Assembly (NCBI RefSeq): GCF_019746665.1
Contig: NZ_JAIERS010000013.1
Span: 1-56,622, forward strand
Direction: 5' to 3'
Source of the DNA: Sphingomonas sp.
GTDB lineage: Bacteria > Pseudomonadota > Alphaproteobacteria > Sphingomonadales > Sphingomonadaceae
DNA: 56,622 bases
Shown here: positions 17,183-27,360 of the stretch, in pieces
Numbering within the stretch: the stretch's first letter is position 1
How the letters are laid out: every line of letters starts with the position of its first letter
The notes under the pieces: model-generated
Database searches by the model: none
Told to the model about the DNA's origin: nothing
Seen by the model: the letters and a program-made list of their open reading frames with translations, nothing else
Position numbers and translations under genes: made by a program

Positions 17183-18594
17183 GGCTCGGCACGCTCACCG
17201 GCGGCGACGAGCCGGCGCTGGTGACGGGCTTTGCCATTGATCATCGCAAGGTTGCCCCCGGCACCGTGTTCGGCGCCTTCCAGGGGCTGAGCGTGAACGG
17301 CGAGGATTTCATCCCCCAGGCGGTCGCGAGCGGCGCGGTCGCCGTGGTCGCGCGGCCCGAGGCGCGTGTCGAGGGCGCGGTCCACATCGCCGATACCAAC
17401 CCGCGCGCCGCCTTCGCCCGGCTCGCCGCGCGCTTCTTCGCGCCGTTCCCCGAGACCTGCGTCGCGGTGACGGGCACCAACGGCAAGACCTCCACCGTCG
17501 AGATGACGCGCCAATTGTGGCGCATGGCCGGCCACCACGCCGCCTCGATCGGGACGTTGGGGGTGACGACCGCCGATGACCGGGTGACGACCGGGCTCAC
17601 CACCCCCGATGTCGTCACCTTCCTGTCGAACGTCGCCGGGCTCGCGCGCGAAGGGGTGACGCATCTGGCGTTCGAGGCCTCCTCACACGGCCTGTCGCAG
17701 CACCGGACCGAGGGCGTGCCGGTCGCGGCGGCGGCGTTCACCAATCTCAGCCGCGATCATCTCGATTACCACCGCGACATGGACGATTATTTCGCCGCCA
17801 AGATGCGCCTGTTCGCCGAAGTGGTGGCGGATGGCGGCAGCGCGGTGATCTGGGCCGACGATCCGCGCGCCAAACAGGCCGCCGCGATCGCGCGGGCGCG
17901 GGGGCTCCGGGTCGTGACCATCGGCGAAGGTGGCGCCGATCTGCGCCTCGTCTCGCGCGCACCGACCCTGCTTGGCCAGGCGCTGGAGATCGAGCATGGC
18001 GGCAAGCGCCACAAGGTCAACCTGCCGCTGATCGGCGCCTATCAGGCGGCGAACGCGCTGACCGCCGCCGCGCTGGCGATCGCGACCGGCGGCGAGGCGA
18101 GCGCGGTGCTCGCCCGGCTCGCGCGGCTGCAGCCGGTGCGCGGGCGGCTGGAGCGCGCCGCGATCGCCCGCGCCGGAGCGCCGGTCTATGTCGATTACGC
18201 GCACACCCCCGATGCGATCGAGGCCGCGATCGCCGCGCTCAAGCCCCATGCGGAAGGGCGCCTGATCGTCGTGCTCGGCGCGGGCGGGGAGCGCGATCCC
18301 GGCAAGCGCGGCCCGATGGGCGCGGTCGCGGCGAGGGGCGCCGAGCTGGTGATCGTGACCGACGACAATCCGCGCGGCGAAGACCCCGCCACCATCCGCC
18401 GCGCCGTGCTCGAAGGCGCGCCGGGCGCGCGCGAGATCGCCGACCGGCGCGAGGCGATCGCCGCCGCCATATCCGAAGCCGGCCCCAGCGATATCGTCCT
18501 GATCGCCGGCAAGGGGCATGAGCAGGGCCAGATCGTCGGCGATCTGGTGCTGCCGTTCGACGACGTTCAGGTCGCGCGCGAGGTGGCGGGATGA
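17179..18594 (+). CDS. murE: UDP-MurNAc-tripeptide synthetase MurE
   Basis: Adds the third amino acid to UDP-MurNAc-L-Ala-D-Glu in the cytoplasm. The ATP loop is TGTNGKTS (98-105), the carbamylated lysine is K209 (YFAAKMRLF), and the DNPR motif at 396-399 specifies meso-diaminopimelate rather than lysine, as expected for a Gram-negative wall. I chose ATG 17179 because it overlaps the ftsI stop (ATGA) and gives the normal 471 residues; a longer in-frame extension would run back through ftsI. Confidence 0.96.
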   Translation: MRLGTLTGGDEPALVTGFAIDHRKVAPGTVFGAFQGLSVNGEDFIPQAVASGAVAVVARPEARVEGAVHIADTNPRAAFARLAARFFAPFPETCVAVTGTNGKTSTVEMTRQLWRMAGHHAASIGTLGVTTADDRVTTGLTTPDVVTFLSNVAGLAREGVTHLAFEASSHGLSQHRTEGVPVAAAAFTNLSRDHLDYHRDMDDYFAAKMRLFAEVVADGGSAVIWADDPRAKQAAAIARARGLRVVTIGEGGADLRLVSRAPTLLGQALEIEHGGKRHKVNLPLIGAYQAANALTAAALAIATGGEASAVLARLARLQPVRGRLERAAIARAGAPVYVDYAHTPDAIEAAIAALKPHAEGRLIVVLGAGGERDPGKRGPMGAVAARGAELVIVTDDNPRGEDPATIRRAVLEGAPGAREIADRREAIAAAISEAGPSDIVLIAGKGHEQGQIVGDLVLPFDDVQVAREVAG

Positions 18595-19967
18595 GCGTTA
18601 TTCTGTGGACCGCCGCCGAGATCGCGACCGCCACCGGCGGCGTCGCGATCGGCGAATGGGTCGCGACCGGGGTGACGTTCGATTCGCGCGAGGCGGGGCC
18701 GGGCGACCTGTTCGTCGCGCTGAAGGGCGCGAGCACCGACGGGCATCGCTATGTGCCGGAAGTGCTGGCCAAGGGCGTGTCGGGCGTGCTGGTGTCGCAC
18801 CCGGTCGACGGGCCGCACGTGCTGGTGGCGGACACGATGGCGGCGCTGCAGGCGCTCGCGGTCGCGGCGCGGCAGCGGGTGGTGGGCAAAGTGATCGGCG
18901 TTACCGGCTCGGTCGGCAAGACCGGCACCAAGGAAGCGCTCTACGCCGCGCTGGAGCGCTCGATGCCGGGCCATGTCCATCGCTCGGTGAAGAGCTATAA
19001 CAATCATACCGGCGTACCGCTCAGCCTCGCGCGGATGTCGTCGTGCCAGCGGTACAATGTGTTCGAGATGGGCATGAATCACGCGGGCGAACTCGCGGCG
19101 CTCACCCGGCTGGTGCGCCCGCATGTCGCGCTCATCACCGCGATCGCGCCGGCGCACACCCAGTTCTTCGATAGCGTGGAGGCGATCGCCGACGCCAAGG
19201 CGGAGATTTTCGAAGGGCTCGAGCCCGGCGGCACCGCGATCGTGCCGTTCGACAGCCCCTATGGCGAGCGGCTGGCGACGGCGGCGGCGCGGCACACCGC
19301 CAACGTCGTCAGCTTCGGGCTGGGCGAGGGCGCCGATGTCCGTGCGCTGGAGACGATGCGGACCCCGAACGGCACTTTCGTCACCGCCCGGCTGCAAAAG
19401 CGGGAACTGGGCTTCACCATCAACCAGCCGGGCGAGCATTGGGTGTCGAACGCGCTCGCGGTGCTGGCCGCGGTCGAGGCGGTGGGCGCCGATGTCGCGC
19501 TCGCCGGCCTCGCGCTCGCCGAGCTGGGCGGGCTGCCGGGGCGCGGCGCGCGGCTGAACGTCGCGCTGCCGGGGGGCGGCACGGCCCTGGTGATCGACGA
19601 GAGCTATAACGCTAACCCCAGCTCGATGCGCGCGACGCTCGCGGTGCTGGGCGCCGAAAGCGCCGCGCGCAAGCTCGCGGTGCTGGGCGAGATGCGCGAA
19701 TTGGGGGCGGCGAGCGCCGATTATCACGCCGGTCTCGCCGCGCCGCTGATCGAGGCCGGGGTTATCCACGCAATTCTGGTGGGGGAGGGCATGGCCCCGC
19801 TCGCGCGCGCGCTTGAGGGACGGCTCGATTTCGTCCATGTGCCGGGCGCGAGCGAGGCGGAAGGCGCGCTGCGCGCGGTGCTCGCCGCTGGCGATGCCGT
19901 GCTCGTCAAGGGATCGAATGGCGTGGGGCTGTCGCGCTTGGTCGCGCGGCTCGGGGAACAGGCATAA
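18591..19967 (+). CDS. murF: UDP-MurNAc-pentapeptide synthetase MurF
   Basis: Ligates D-Ala-D-Ala to UDP-MurNAc-tripeptide, the last cytoplasmic amino-acid step of the precursor. The N-terminal domain binds the uridine nucleotide ([15 protein letters not shown]). The ATP loop is TGSVGKTGT (105-113), and the EMGMNHAGE and DESYNANP segments are typical. Length 458 is normal. It overlaps murE by ATGA and shares one base with the mraY start (TAATG). Confidence 0.96.
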   Translation: MSVILWTAAEIATATGGVAIGEWVATGVTFDSREAGPGDLFVALKGASTDGHRYVPEVLAKGVSGVLVSHPVDGPHVLVADTMAALQALAVAARQRVVGKVIGVTGSVGKTGTKEALYAALERSMPGHVHRSVKSYNNHTGVPLSLARMSSCQRYNVFEMGMNHAGELAALTRLVRPHVALITAIAPAHTQFFDSVEAIADAKAEIFEGLEPGGTAIVPFDSPYGERLATAAARHTANVVSFGLGEGADVRALETMRTPNGTFVTARLQKRELGFTINQPGEHWVSNALAVLAAVEAVGADVALAGLALAELGGLPGRGARLNVALPGGGTALVIDESYNANPSSMRATLAVLGAESAARKLAVLGEMRELGAASADYHAGLAAPLIEAGVIHAILVGEGMAPLARALEGRLDFVHVPGASEAEGALRAVLAAGDAVLVKGSNGVGLSRLVARLGEQA

Positions 19968-21037
19968 TGCTGTATTTCATCGCCCAGCAACTGGGTTTTC
20001 CGGGCGTTTTGAACCTGATCCGCTATCTGAGCTTCCGCTCGGGCATGGCGGTGGCGACCGCGCTGCTGATCGGGCTGGTGATCGGCCCGCGCTTCATCGG
20101 CTGGCTGCGCGTGCGCCAGGGCAAGGGGCAGCCGATCCGCACCGACGGCCCGCAATCGCACCTCGCCAAGCGCGGCACGCCAACGATGGGCGGGCTGATG
20201 ATCCTGACCGCGCTGGTGCTCGCGGTGCTGATCTGGATGGACTTGAGCAACCCTTATGTCTGGGCGTGCCTGTTCGTGACGCTTGGCTTCGGGATGATCG
20301 GTTTCCTCGATGATTACGACAAGGTGCGCAAGCAGAAGACCGCCGGGATCAGCAGCCGCGCGCGGCTGGCGGGCGAGTTCCTGATCGCGGGGCTCGCCAG
20401 CTGGGTGATCACCCAGCAGAACGGTACGCATCTGTACCTGCCGTTCTTCAGCGAGGTGTCGATCGACCTCGGTTATTTCTACATCCTGTTCGCTGCCTTC
20501 ACGATCGTCGCGTTCGGCAACGCCGTGAACTTGACGGACGGGCTCGATGGCCTGGCGACGATGCCGGTGATCATCGCCGCGGTCGCGTTCATGCTGATCG
20601 TCTATCTGGCCGGCAATGTGAAGTTCGCGGGTTATCTCGGCATTCCGCATGTGCGCGGCGCGGGCGATTTGGCGATCTTCTGCGGCGCGATCGTGGGCGC
20701 GGGACTCGCGTTCCTGTGGTTCAACGCGCCGCCGGCGGCGGTGTTCATGGGGGACACCGGCAGCCTCGCGCTCGGCGGCGCGCTCGGGGCGATCGCGGTG
20801 GTAGCCCATCACGAGATCGTGCTCGGGATCATCGGCGGGCTGTTCGTGATGGAAGCGCTGTCGGTGATCATCCAGGTGTTCAGCTATAAGCGTTTCGGCA
20901 AGCGCGTTTTCCGCATGGCGCCGATTCACCATCATTTCGAGCAGCTTGGCTGGGCCGAAAGCACGGTCGTGATCCGCTTCTGGATCATTTCGCTGGTGCT
21001 GGCGCTCGCCGGGCTGTCGACGCTGAAGCTCAGATGA
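19967..21037 (+). CDS. mraY: Phospho-MurNAc-pentapeptide transferase MraY
   Basis: A ten-span membrane enzyme that transfers phospho-MurNAc-pentapeptide to undecaprenyl phosphate, making lipid I. The conserved cytoplasmic aspartates are visible in [11 protein letters not shown] and [14 protein letters not shown], and the C-terminal [11 protein letters not shown] motif is intact. Length 356 fits. The murD start overlaps its stop (ATGA). Confidence 0.97.
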   Translation: MLYFIAQQLGFPGVLNLIRYLSFRSGMAVATALLIGLVIGPRFIGWLRVRQGKGQPIRTDGPQSHLAKRGTPTMGGLMILTALVLAVLIWMDLSNPYVWACLFVTLGFGMIGFLDDYDKVRKQKTAGISSRARLAGEFLIAGLASWVITQQNGTHLYLPFFSEVSIDLGYFYILFAAFTIVAFGNAVNLTDGLDGLATMPVIIAAVAFMLIVYLAGNVKFAGYLGIPHVRGAGDLAIFCGAIVGAGLAFLWFNAPPAAVFMGDTGSLALGGALGAIAVVAHHEIVLGIIGGLFVMEALSVIIQVFSYKRFGKRVFRMAPIHHHFEQLGWAESTVVIRFWIISLVLALAGLSTLKLR

Positions 21038-22449
21038 TCACGAGCCGCGCCTGGGCGGGCAAGCGCTATGCCGTGCTCGGCCTCGCGCGATCGGGCGCGG
21101 CGACGGTCGCCGCGCTGCTCGCGGGCGGGGCGCGGGTCGTGGCGTGGGATAGCGACGCCACGAAGCGCACCCAAATCCTCCCCGTTCACGGGGAGGGGGA
21201 CCAGCCGCAGGCTGGTGGAGGGGGTGGCGAGCCTGGAACCGCCGCCGGCTCGTCGCTGCCCACCCCCTCCACCACCGGCCTGCGGCCGGCGGTCCCCCTC
21301 CCCATGAATGGGGAGGATTTGGTGGTGGCCGACCTCGACACGCTTGATCTCTCGACCTTCGACGCCCTTGTCGTCTCCCCTGGCGTGCCGCTCAACCGCC
21401 ACCCGCTCGCCGCCAAGGCGCGCGCGGCGGGCGTGCCCGTCATCGGCGACATCGAACTTTTCGCCCAGGCGCGCGCCGAGCTGCCGCCGCACAAGGTGGT
21501 TGGCATCACCGGCACCAACGGCAAGTCGACGACCACCGCGCTCGTCCACCACATGCTGCAAACGGCGGGCGTGCCGAGCCTGATGGCGGGCAATATCGGC
21601 CTGCCGATCCTGTCGCGCGATCCGCTGCCCGCGGGCGGCGTCTATGTGCTCGAGCTCAGCAGCTACCAGATCGACCTGACGCAAAGCCTCGATTGCAATG
21701 TCGCGGTGCTGCTCAACATCACCCCCGATCACCTCGATCGCTACCGCGATTTCGAGGATTATGCCGCCGCCAAGGCGCGGCTGTTCACGATGCAGGCGCG
21801 CGAGCACCGCGCGATCATTTCGATCGCCGATACCCCGTCCGCGCTCATCGCGCGTGCGCTGTCGGCCAAGGGCGAACAGCTGATCAAGATCGCGCCGGGC
21901 TTCTGCATGGATCAATCGCGCTGGCCGCGCCTGCAAGGCCCGCACAACGCCCAGAACGCGCTCGCCGCGATCAATGTTGCGGAGGCGCTCGGTGTGCCCA
22001 ACCCGGCGATCGACCGCGCGCTGGAGAGCTTCGCGGGCCTGCCGCACCGGATGGAGCTGGTCGGCGAGCGGAACGGGGTGCGCTTCGTCAATGACAGCAA
22101 GGCGACGAATGCGGAGAGCGCCGCCCCCGCGCTCGCCGCGTTCGATCGCATCCACTGGATCCTGGGCGGGCAGGCGAAAAGCGCCTCGCTGGCGGCCGCC
22201 GCCAAGAATTTCGGCAATGTCGTCCACGCTTACACGATCGGGGACGCCGCCGAGACGTTCGCCGCCGCGCTCGCGGGGCAAGTGCCGGTGACGGTGAGTG
22301 GCACGCTCGACGCGGCGCTCCGGGCGGCGGTCGGCAACGCCGAGCCGGGCGATACCGTGCTGCTCTCCCCCGCCGCCGCCTCGTTCGATCAGTTCCGCGA
22401 TTTCGAGGATCGGGGAGAGACATTCCGCCGGCTGGTGACGGCGCTATGA
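21034..22449 (+). CDS. murD: UDP-MurNAc-L-alanine:D-glutamate ligase MurD with repeat-coded insert
   Basis: Adds D-glutamate to UDP-MurNAc-L-alanine. The N-terminal Rossmann-like domain ([12 protein letters not shown]), ATP loop TGTNGKST (159-166), LELSSYQ and NDSKATN are present, so the enzyme should work. Residues of about 47-96 are encoded by a 148-bp palindromic repeat and read as Gly/Pro-rich low-complexity sequence ([11 protein letters not shown] ... PLPMNGEDL). Without it the protein would be about 420 residues. The insert falls between WDSDATKR and the [18 protein letters not shown] region, in a loop of domain 1. The reading frame is kept, and ATGA overlaps with mraY and ftsW are intact, so the gene looks expressed. 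Confidence 0.93.
   Translation: MITSRAWAGKRYAVLGLARSGAATVAALLAGGARVVAWDSDATKRTQILPVHGEGDQPQAGGGGGEPGTAAGSSLPTPSTTGLRPAVPLPMNGEDLVVADLDTLDLSTFDALVVSPGVPLNRHPLAAKARAAGVPVIGDIELFAQARAELPPHKVVGITGTNGKSTTTALVHHMLQTAGVPSLMAGNIGLPILSRDPLPAGGVYVLELSSYQIDLTQSLDCNVAVLLNITPDHLDRYRDFEDYAAAKARLFTMQAREHRAIISIADTPSALIARALSAKGEQLIKIAPGFCMDQSRWPRLQGPHNAQNALAAINVAEALGVPNPAIDRALESFAGLPHRMELVGERNGVRFVNDSKATNAESAAPALAAFDRIHWILGGQAKSASLAAAAKNFGNVVHAYTIGDAAETFAAALAGQVPVTVSGTLDAALRAAVGNAEPGDTVLLSPAAASFDQFRDFEDRGETFRRLVTAL
21173..21320. repeat. 148-bp palindromic repeat inside murD (family A)
   Basis: Ends are AAATCCTCCCC (21173-21183) and GGGGAGGATTT (21310-21320), exact inverted repeats. Each end also folds alone: CCTCCCCG-TTCA-CGGGGAGG and CCTCCCCAT-GA-ATGGGGAGG. 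The middle has GGACC...GGTGGAGGGGGTGG and its mirror CACCCCCTCCACC...GGTCC. The same architecture recurs at 27361-27505 and, more diverged, at 36531-36666. It has no coding capacity of its own and looks like a non-autonomous mobile palindrome. Confidence 0.85.
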
Positions 22450-23666
22450 ACGACAGCCGCGCCACCCGCCGCCGCGAGCTGTGGGCGAAGATGAAGCCGC
22501 GCACCGGGCGCGGCTCGCGCCACCCGCTGGCGATGTGGTTCTTCGATATCGACCGGGTGCTGCTGCTGCTCGCCTTGTTGCTGATCGCGATCGGGCTGCT
22601 GGCGGTCGCCGCGGGATCGCCGGCTTCGGCGGCGCGCTATTCGGGCGACAAGGTGCATTTTCCGCCGCTCTATTATTTCTGGCGCCAGCTGATGTGGGTC
22701 ACCTTGTCGGTGCCGCTGATGCTGGTCGTCTCGATGCTGCCGATCGAAACCGCGCGGCGCGGCGCGCTGCTGGGCGCGGGGTTCTTCCTCGCCTGCCTCG
22801 CGCTGGTGCCGTTCGTCGGCGTCGAGGTGAACGGCGCGCGGCGCTGGATCGGCGCGGGGATCGCGCAGTTCCAGCCGAGCGAGTTCCTGAAGCCCTGTTT
22901 CGTCGTGCTCGTCGCCTGGCTGCTGTCGCTGCGCGAGAAGGAGCCCGATTTGCCGGTGGTGCCGATCAGCTTCGCGCTGATGGCGCTGATCGGCGCGCTG
23001 CTGATGCTGCAGCCCGATTTCGGGCAGACGGTGATCTTCAGCGTGATCTGGGTGACGCTGCTGATGGTCTCGGGCGTGCCGCTGCGCGTGCTGGGGATGC
23101 TCGGCGGGATGGGGCTCGCCGGGATCGTCGCCGCTTATCTGTTCTACGACACCGCGCGCATCCGTATCGACGCTTTCCTGTTCCGGGGCGACGAGGACAA
23201 GGCGATCGACCATTATCAGACCGACATGGCGCACGCGACGATCACCGGCGGCGGCTGGCTCGGCACCGGCCCCGGCGGCGGCACGATGAAGTTCAAGCTG
23301 CCCGAGGCGCATACCGATTACATCTTCTCGGTGATCGGCGAGGAATTTGGCCTCATCGCCTGCGCGGTGATCGCGCTGCTGTTCCTGGCGCTGGTCGTGC
23401 GGGTGGTGGTGAAACTGCTCGACGAGACCGACGCTTTCCGCCTGCTCGCCGCCGCCGGCCTCGCGACCCAGTTCGGCGCGCAGGCGCTCGTCTCGATGGC
23501 GGTCAACACCGGCATCGCGCCGTCGAAGGGGATGACCTTGCCCTTCATTTCCTATGGTGGGTCATCGATGATCGCGCTGTCGGCGGGAATGGGCTTGCTG
23601 CTCGCTTTCACTCGGCGCAATCCGTTCCTCGTTCAGTCCCCCTATATCGTTCGGTGGCAGCAATGA
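22446..23666 (+). CDS. ftsW: Septal peptidoglycan polymerase FtsW
   Basis: A SEDS-family glycosyltransferase that polymerises lipid II at the septum with FtsI. About ten transmembrane helices are visible. The catalytic region includes NGARRWIGAG and QPSEFLKP, and the late segments HTDYIFSVIGEEFG and PFISYGGSSMIAL are diagnostic. Length 406. It is coupled to murD and murG through ATGA overlaps. Confidence 0.96.
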   Translation: MNDSRATRRRELWAKMKPRTGRGSRHPLAMWFFDIDRVLLLLALLLIAIGLLAVAAGSPASAARYSGDKVHFPPLYYFWRQLMWVTLSVPLMLVVSMLPIETARRGALLGAGFFLACLALVPFVGVEVNGARRWIGAGIAQFQPSEFLKPCFVVLVAWLLSLREKEPDLPVVPISFALMALIGALLMLQPDFGQTVIFSVIWVTLLMVSGVPLRVLGMLGGMGLAGIVAAYLFYDTARIRIDAFLFRGDEDKAIDHYQTDMAHATITGGGWLGTGPGGGTMKFKLPEAHTDYIFSVIGEEFGLIACAVIALLFLALVVRVVVKLLDETDAFRLLAAAGLATQFGAQALVSMAVNTGIAPSKGMTLPFISYGGSSMIALSAGMGLLLAFTRRNPFLVQSPYIVRWQQ

Positions 23667-24817
23667 GTGAGGCGCGACATTTCGTTTTGGCGGCGGGCGG
23701 CACCGGCGGGCATATGGTGCCCGCCGCCGCGCTCGCCGCCGAGCTGATCCGGCGGGGGCATTCGGTCGCGCTGGTGAGCGACGCGCGCGGGGTGCGCTTT
23801 CCCGGGCTGTTCGAAGGGATCGAGACGCATATCGTCCCGGCGGCGCCGCTGAAGGGCGGTCCGCTCGGCTGGGCGCGCGCGGGCCGCTCGATGCTCGCCG
23901 GGCGACGCATGGCGATCCGGCTGTTCAAGGAACGGCGCCCGGCGGCGGTGGTGGGCTTTGGCGGCTATCCCGCGCTGCCGGCGTTGCTCGGCGCGTTCGC
24001 GTTGCGGGTGCCAACGGCGGTGCATGAGCAGAACGCGGTGCTCGGCCGCGTCAACCGCCTCGTCGCGACGCGGGTGACGGCGATCGCGACCAGCTATGCC
24101 AGGGTCGAGCGTCTTTCCCGCGCGCTGGAGGGCAAGACGCGGCTCGTCGGCAATCCGGTGCGCGAGGCGATCGCGCGGCTGCGCGAGCAGCCCTATCCGC
24201 TTCTGGAGGAGGACGGCATCTTCCGCATCCTGGTGACGGGCGGCAGCCAGGGCGCGAGCGTGCTGAGCCAGGTGGTGCCCGATGGCCTCGCGCTGTTGCC
24301 CATAAGCTTCCGCCGGCGGATGCAGGTGACGCACCAGGCGCGGCCCGAGGACATTGAAGCGGTGCGCGCCAAATATGCCGACCTCCAGATCGCGGCCGAA
24401 CTCGCGACCTATCTGCCCGATATGCCCGAACAGCTCGCCTGGGCGCATCTGGTGATCGCGCGCGCGGGCGCCTCGACCATCGCGGAGCTTACCTGCGCCG
24501 GGCGCCCGGCGATCCTGGTGCCGCTGCCCGCCGCGACCGACGATCACCAGACCGCGAACGCGCGCGAGATGACCGACGTGGGCGGCGCGCGCACCATCGC
24601 GCAGCGCGCCTTCACCCCCGTGGAGCTTGCCAAGCAAATGCAGAAGCTGGGCCTCGACCCGCAAGCGCTGGAAAATGCCGCCGGCCGCGCGCGGACGCTG
24701 GGCCGGCCCGATGCCGCGCGCGATCTCGCCGATCTGGTCGAGATGCTCGACGCGCCCTATAGCGGCCTGCCCGTTGGCCGCGTCGCCCCCGCGCAACCCA
24801 AGGCGGCGTTCGCATGA
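23663..24817 (+). CDS. murG: UDP-GlcNAc:lipid I N-acetylglucosaminyltransferase MurG
   Basis: A GT28-family peripheral membrane enzyme that converts lipid I to lipid II. The N-terminal glycine loop [12 protein letters not shown] (about 9-20), [24 protein letters not shown], the second loop [10 protein letters not shown] and the donor-site segment [10 protein letters not shown] are present. ATG 23663 overlaps the ftsW stop and gives 384 residues; a longer in-frame extension would run back through ftsW and is not credible. Confidence 0.96.
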   Translation: MSEARHFVLAAGGTGGHMVPAAALAAELIRRGHSVALVSDARGVRFPGLFEGIETHIVPAAPLKGGPLGWARAGRSMLAGRRMAIRLFKERRPAAVVGFGGYPALPALLGAFALRVPTAVHEQNAVLGRVNRLVATRVTAIATSYARVERLSRALEGKTRLVGNPVREAIARLREQPYPLLEEDGIFRILVTGGSQGASVLSQVVPDGLALLPISFRRRMQVTHQARPEDIEAVRAKYADLQIAAELATYLPDMPEQLAWAHLVIARAGASTIAELTCAGRPAILVPLPAATDDHQTANAREMTDVGGARTIAQRAFTPVELAKQMQKLGLDPQALENAAGRARTLGRPDAARDLADLVEMLDAPYSGLPVGRVAPAQPKAAFA

Positions 24818-26217
24818 AGGGCCTGCGCGACATCGGCACCATCCATTTCATCGGGATCGGCGGCATCGGCATGTCGGGCATCGCCGAGGTGATGCACAAT
24901 CTCGGCTACCGCGTGCAGGGATCGGACGTGGCCGAGGGCTATGTGGTGCAGGGCCTGCGCGACCGCGGTATCCCGGTGTTCATCGGCCATGATGCGGAAA
25001 ATCTGGGCGAGGCGGCGGTGATCGTCACCTCCACCGCGATCAAGCGCGGCAATCCCGAGGTCGAGGCGGCTTATGAACGCCGCATCCCGGTCGTCCGCCG
25101 CGCGGAAATGCTCGCCGAGCTTATGCGGCTGAAGCAGACGGTCGCGGTGGCGGGCACCCACGGCAAGACCACGACGACCTCGATGGTCGCCGCGATCCTC
25201 GACGCGGGCGGGGTGGACCCGACCGTGATCAACGGCGGCATCATCAACAGCTATGGCTCGAACGCGCGGCTGGGCGCGAGCGACTGGATGGTCGTGGAGG
25301 CGGATGAGAGCGACGGCAGCTTCCTGCGGCTCGACGGCACGATCGCGGTCGTCACCAATATCGATCCCGAACATCTCGATCATTATGGCGCGTTCGATCG
25401 GGTGAAGGACGCCTTCGTCCAGTTCATCGAGAATGTGCCCTTTTACGGCGCCGCCTTGCTCTGCCTCGATCACCCCGAAGTGCAGGGCATCCTGCCGCGC
25501 GTGCGCGACCGGCGGATCGTGACCTATGGCTTTTCCGCGCAAGCGGACGTGCGCGGCGTGAACGTGACGCCGTATCCCGGCGGCAACAAGTTCGAGGCGA
25601 TCGTGCGCCACCGCGACGGCAGCTATCGCTCGATCGAGCATATCGATCTGCCGATGCCGGGCCGGCATAACGTGCAGAACGCGCTGGCGGCCATCGGGGT
25701 CGCGCTCGAACTCGGCATCCCGGACGAGACGATCCAGCGCGGCTTCGCGGCGTTCGGCGGGGTCAAGCGGCGCTTCACCAAGGTGGGCGAGGTGGCGGGC
25801 GCGACCGTGATCGACGATTATGGCCACCACCCGGTCGAAATCCGCGCGGTGCTCTCCGCCGCGCGCGAGGCGGCGCAGGGGCGGGTGCTCGCGGTGTGCC
25901 AGCCGCACCGCTATTCGCGGCTGGGGAGCCTGATGGAGGAGTTCCAGCAGGCGTTCAACGATGCCGATATGGTGTTCGTCACCCCGGTCTATGCCGCCGG
26001 CGAGGCGCCGATCGAGGGGGTTTCGGCGGAGGCGCTCGTCGCTGGCATCAAGCATCGCGGGCACCGTTCGGCGCAGGCGGTGGCGGACGCCGAGGAACTG
26101 GCGCGCGCGCTCGCCGAGGCGGTGCAGCCGGGCGACCAGATCATCTGCCTGGGCGCGGGCGACATCACCAAATGGGCGGCGGGCCTGGCCGACGCGATCA
26201 CGGCGGCGCGGGGGTAG
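24814..26217 (+). CDS. murC: UDP-MurNAc:L-alanine ligase MurC
   Basis: Starts the stem peptide by joining L-alanine to UDP-MurNAc. The N-terminal [19 protein letters not shown] loop AGTHGKTTT (113-121), [10 protein letters not shown] and [10 protein letters not shown] motifs are complete. Length 467. It overlaps murG by ATGA and ends 18 bp before a 57-codon reading frame. Confidence 0.97.
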   Translation: MKGLRDIGTIHFIGIGGIGMSGIAEVMHNLGYRVQGSDVAEGYVVQGLRDRGIPVFIGHDAENLGEAAVIVTSTAIKRGNPEVEAAYERRIPVVRRAEMLAELMRLKQTVAVAGTHGKTTTTSMVAAILDAGGVDPTVINGGIINSYGSNARLGASDWMVVEADESDGSFLRLDGTIAVVTNIDPEHLDHYGAFDRVKDAFVQFIENVPFYGAALLCLDHPEVQGILPRVRDRRIVTYGFSAQADVRGVNVTPYPGGNKFEAIVRHRDGSYRSIEHIDLPMPGRHNVQNALAAIGVALELGIPDETIQRGFAAFGGVKRRFTKVGEVAGATVIDDYGHHPVEIRAVLSAAREAAQGRVLAVCQPHRYSRLGSLMEEFQQAFNDADMVFVTPVYAAGEAPIEGVSAEALVAGIKHRGHRSAQAVADAEELARALAEAVQPGDQIICLGAGDITKWAAGLADAITAARG

Positions 26218-26235
26218 CGGAAGGATAGGGGCGTT

Positions 26236-26409
26236 ATGACCAGCATTTTCGATCTTTCGCTCGCCTGGCAGCGCCAGCTGCTCGACGTGCAGCGCGCTTT
26301 CCTCTCGGCGGGCGAGGCGACCGTCGCCTGGCAGGAAGCCAGCCGCCGCGCGACCGAGGCCAATGTCGCCGCGATGGCGAGCTGGGCAAGGCTGTGGGGC
26401 GGGCGGTGA
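26236..26409 (+). CDS. Small 57-residue protein between murC and murB, unknown
   Basis: A short reading frame beginning MTSIFDLSLAWQRQLL and ending ASWARLWGGR. It is rich in Ala and Trp (four Trp) and Gln, lacks a signal peptide, and would form one or two amphipathic helices, somewhat like a phasin fragment. Support for being real: its leader contains GGATAGGGGC, identical to the ftsA leader and close to the ftsZ leader, at suitable distance from ATG 26236; codon use is the GC3-rich pattern of the neighbours; and it fills the only other gap between murC and murB. No function can be assigned. Confidence 0.6.
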   Translation: MTSIFDLSLAWQRQLLDVQRAFLSAGEATVAWQEASRRATEANVAAMASWARLWGGR

Positions 26410-26429
26410 GCTTCAAGCGTAACATGAAG

Positions 26430-26451
26430 CCCCTCCCCTTGAGGGGAGGGG
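26430..26451 (+). promoter_or_regulatory. Hairpin holding the murB ribosome binding site
   Basis: CCCCTCCCC-TTGA-GGGGAGGGG is a perfect 9-bp stem. Its right arm is the only purine-rich Shine-Dalgarno sequence before the murB GTG at 26456. The sequence matches the terminal hairpins of the family A repeats, so it is probably a remnant or minimal copy. When folded, the site would be hidden. Confidence 0.6.
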
Positions 26452-26455
26452 GGTA

Positions 26456-27349
26456 GTGGCTACCCTCACCCTCCCCAAGGTGCGCGGTTCGCTCACCACC
26501 AACGCGCCGCTCGCGCCGCTCGTCTGGTTCAAGGCGGGCGGGGCGGCGGCGTGGCTGTTCGAGCCCGCCGACCGCGACGATCTGTGCGCGTTCCTGGCGG
26601 CGCTCGACCCGGCGGTACCGGTGATGGCGCTCGGGCTCGGCTCGAACCTGATCGTGCGCGATGGCGGGGTGCCGGGAGTGGTGGTGCGGCTGGGCAAGCC
26701 CTTCGCTTATGCGCGGGCCGAGGGCGACAGGCTCGTCTGCGGCGGTGGGGCGAGCGGGATCCTGGTCTCCTCCGCCGCGCGCGACGCGGGGCTCGGGGGA
26801 CTTGAGTTTCTGCGCTCGATCCCCGGGACCGTCGGCGGGTTCGTGCGGATGAACGGCGGCGCTTATGGGCGCGAGACGGCGGACGTCCTCGCCGCCGCCA
26901 CGATCGTCCAGCGCGACGGGCTGGTCGAAACGCTGCCGGTGGAAGCGCTCGGCTACAGCTATCGCCACTCCGCTTTGTCCGAAGGGGCGGTGGTGATCGA
27001 GGCGGTGTTCGCGGGCACGCCGGGCGACCCGGCCACGATCCAGGCCGAGATGGACCGCATCGCCGCCGCGCGCGAGGCGAGCCAGCCGCTGCGCAGCAAG
27101 ACCGGCGGCTCGACCTTCAAGAACCCGCCGGGCGACAAGGCCTGGGCGCTGATCGACCGCGCCGGTTGCCGGGGCCTGCGGCTGGGCGACGCGCAGGTGA
27201 GCGAAAAACATTGCAACTTCCTGCTCAACCTGGGCGCCGCGACCAGCGCCGAGATCGAGGGATTGGGCGAGGAAGTACGGACGCGGGTGAAAGCGGCGAC
27301 GGGGATCGAGCTGGAATGGGAGATCAAGCGCGTGGGGGTGGTGGCGTGA
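26456..27349 (+). CDS. murB: UDP-N-acetylenolpyruvoylglucosamine reductase MurB
   Basis: An FAD enzyme that reduces UDP-GlcNAc-enolpyruvate to UDP-MurNAc with NADPH. The FAD-binding stretch LGLGSNLIVRDGG, SIPGTVGGFVRMNGGAYG, the catalytic serine loop KTGGSTFKNP, and the late GLRLGDAQVSEKHCNF are visible. Length 297 fits the shorter type II form. GTG 26456 is the only in-frame start candidate after the upstream hairpin. Confidence 0.95.
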   Translation: MATLTLPKVRGSLTTNAPLAPLVWFKAGGAAAWLFEPADRDDLCAFLAALDPAVPVMALGLGSNLIVRDGGVPGVVVRLGKPFAYARAEGDRLVCGGGASGILVSSAARDAGLGGLEFLRSIPGTVGGFVRMNGGAYGRETADVLAAATIVQRDGLVETLPVEALGYSYRHSALSEGAVVIEAVFAGTPGDPATIQAEMDRIAAAREASQPLRSKTGGSTFKNPPGDKAWALIDRAGCRGLRLGDAQVSEKHCNFLLNLGAATSAEIEGLGEEVRTRVKAATGIELEWEIKRVGVVA

Positions 27350-27360
27350 CTTATCCGCAA

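Noticed and set aside
21034..22449. murD as a pseudogene broken by the repeat
   Set aside because: The frame is intact through the insert, and all ligase motifs and operon overlaps are preserved.
22481..23662. Long N-terminal extension of murG
   Set aside because: Out-of-frame shadow of ftsW with biased composition; ATG 23663 overlaps the ftsW stop and gives the normal length.
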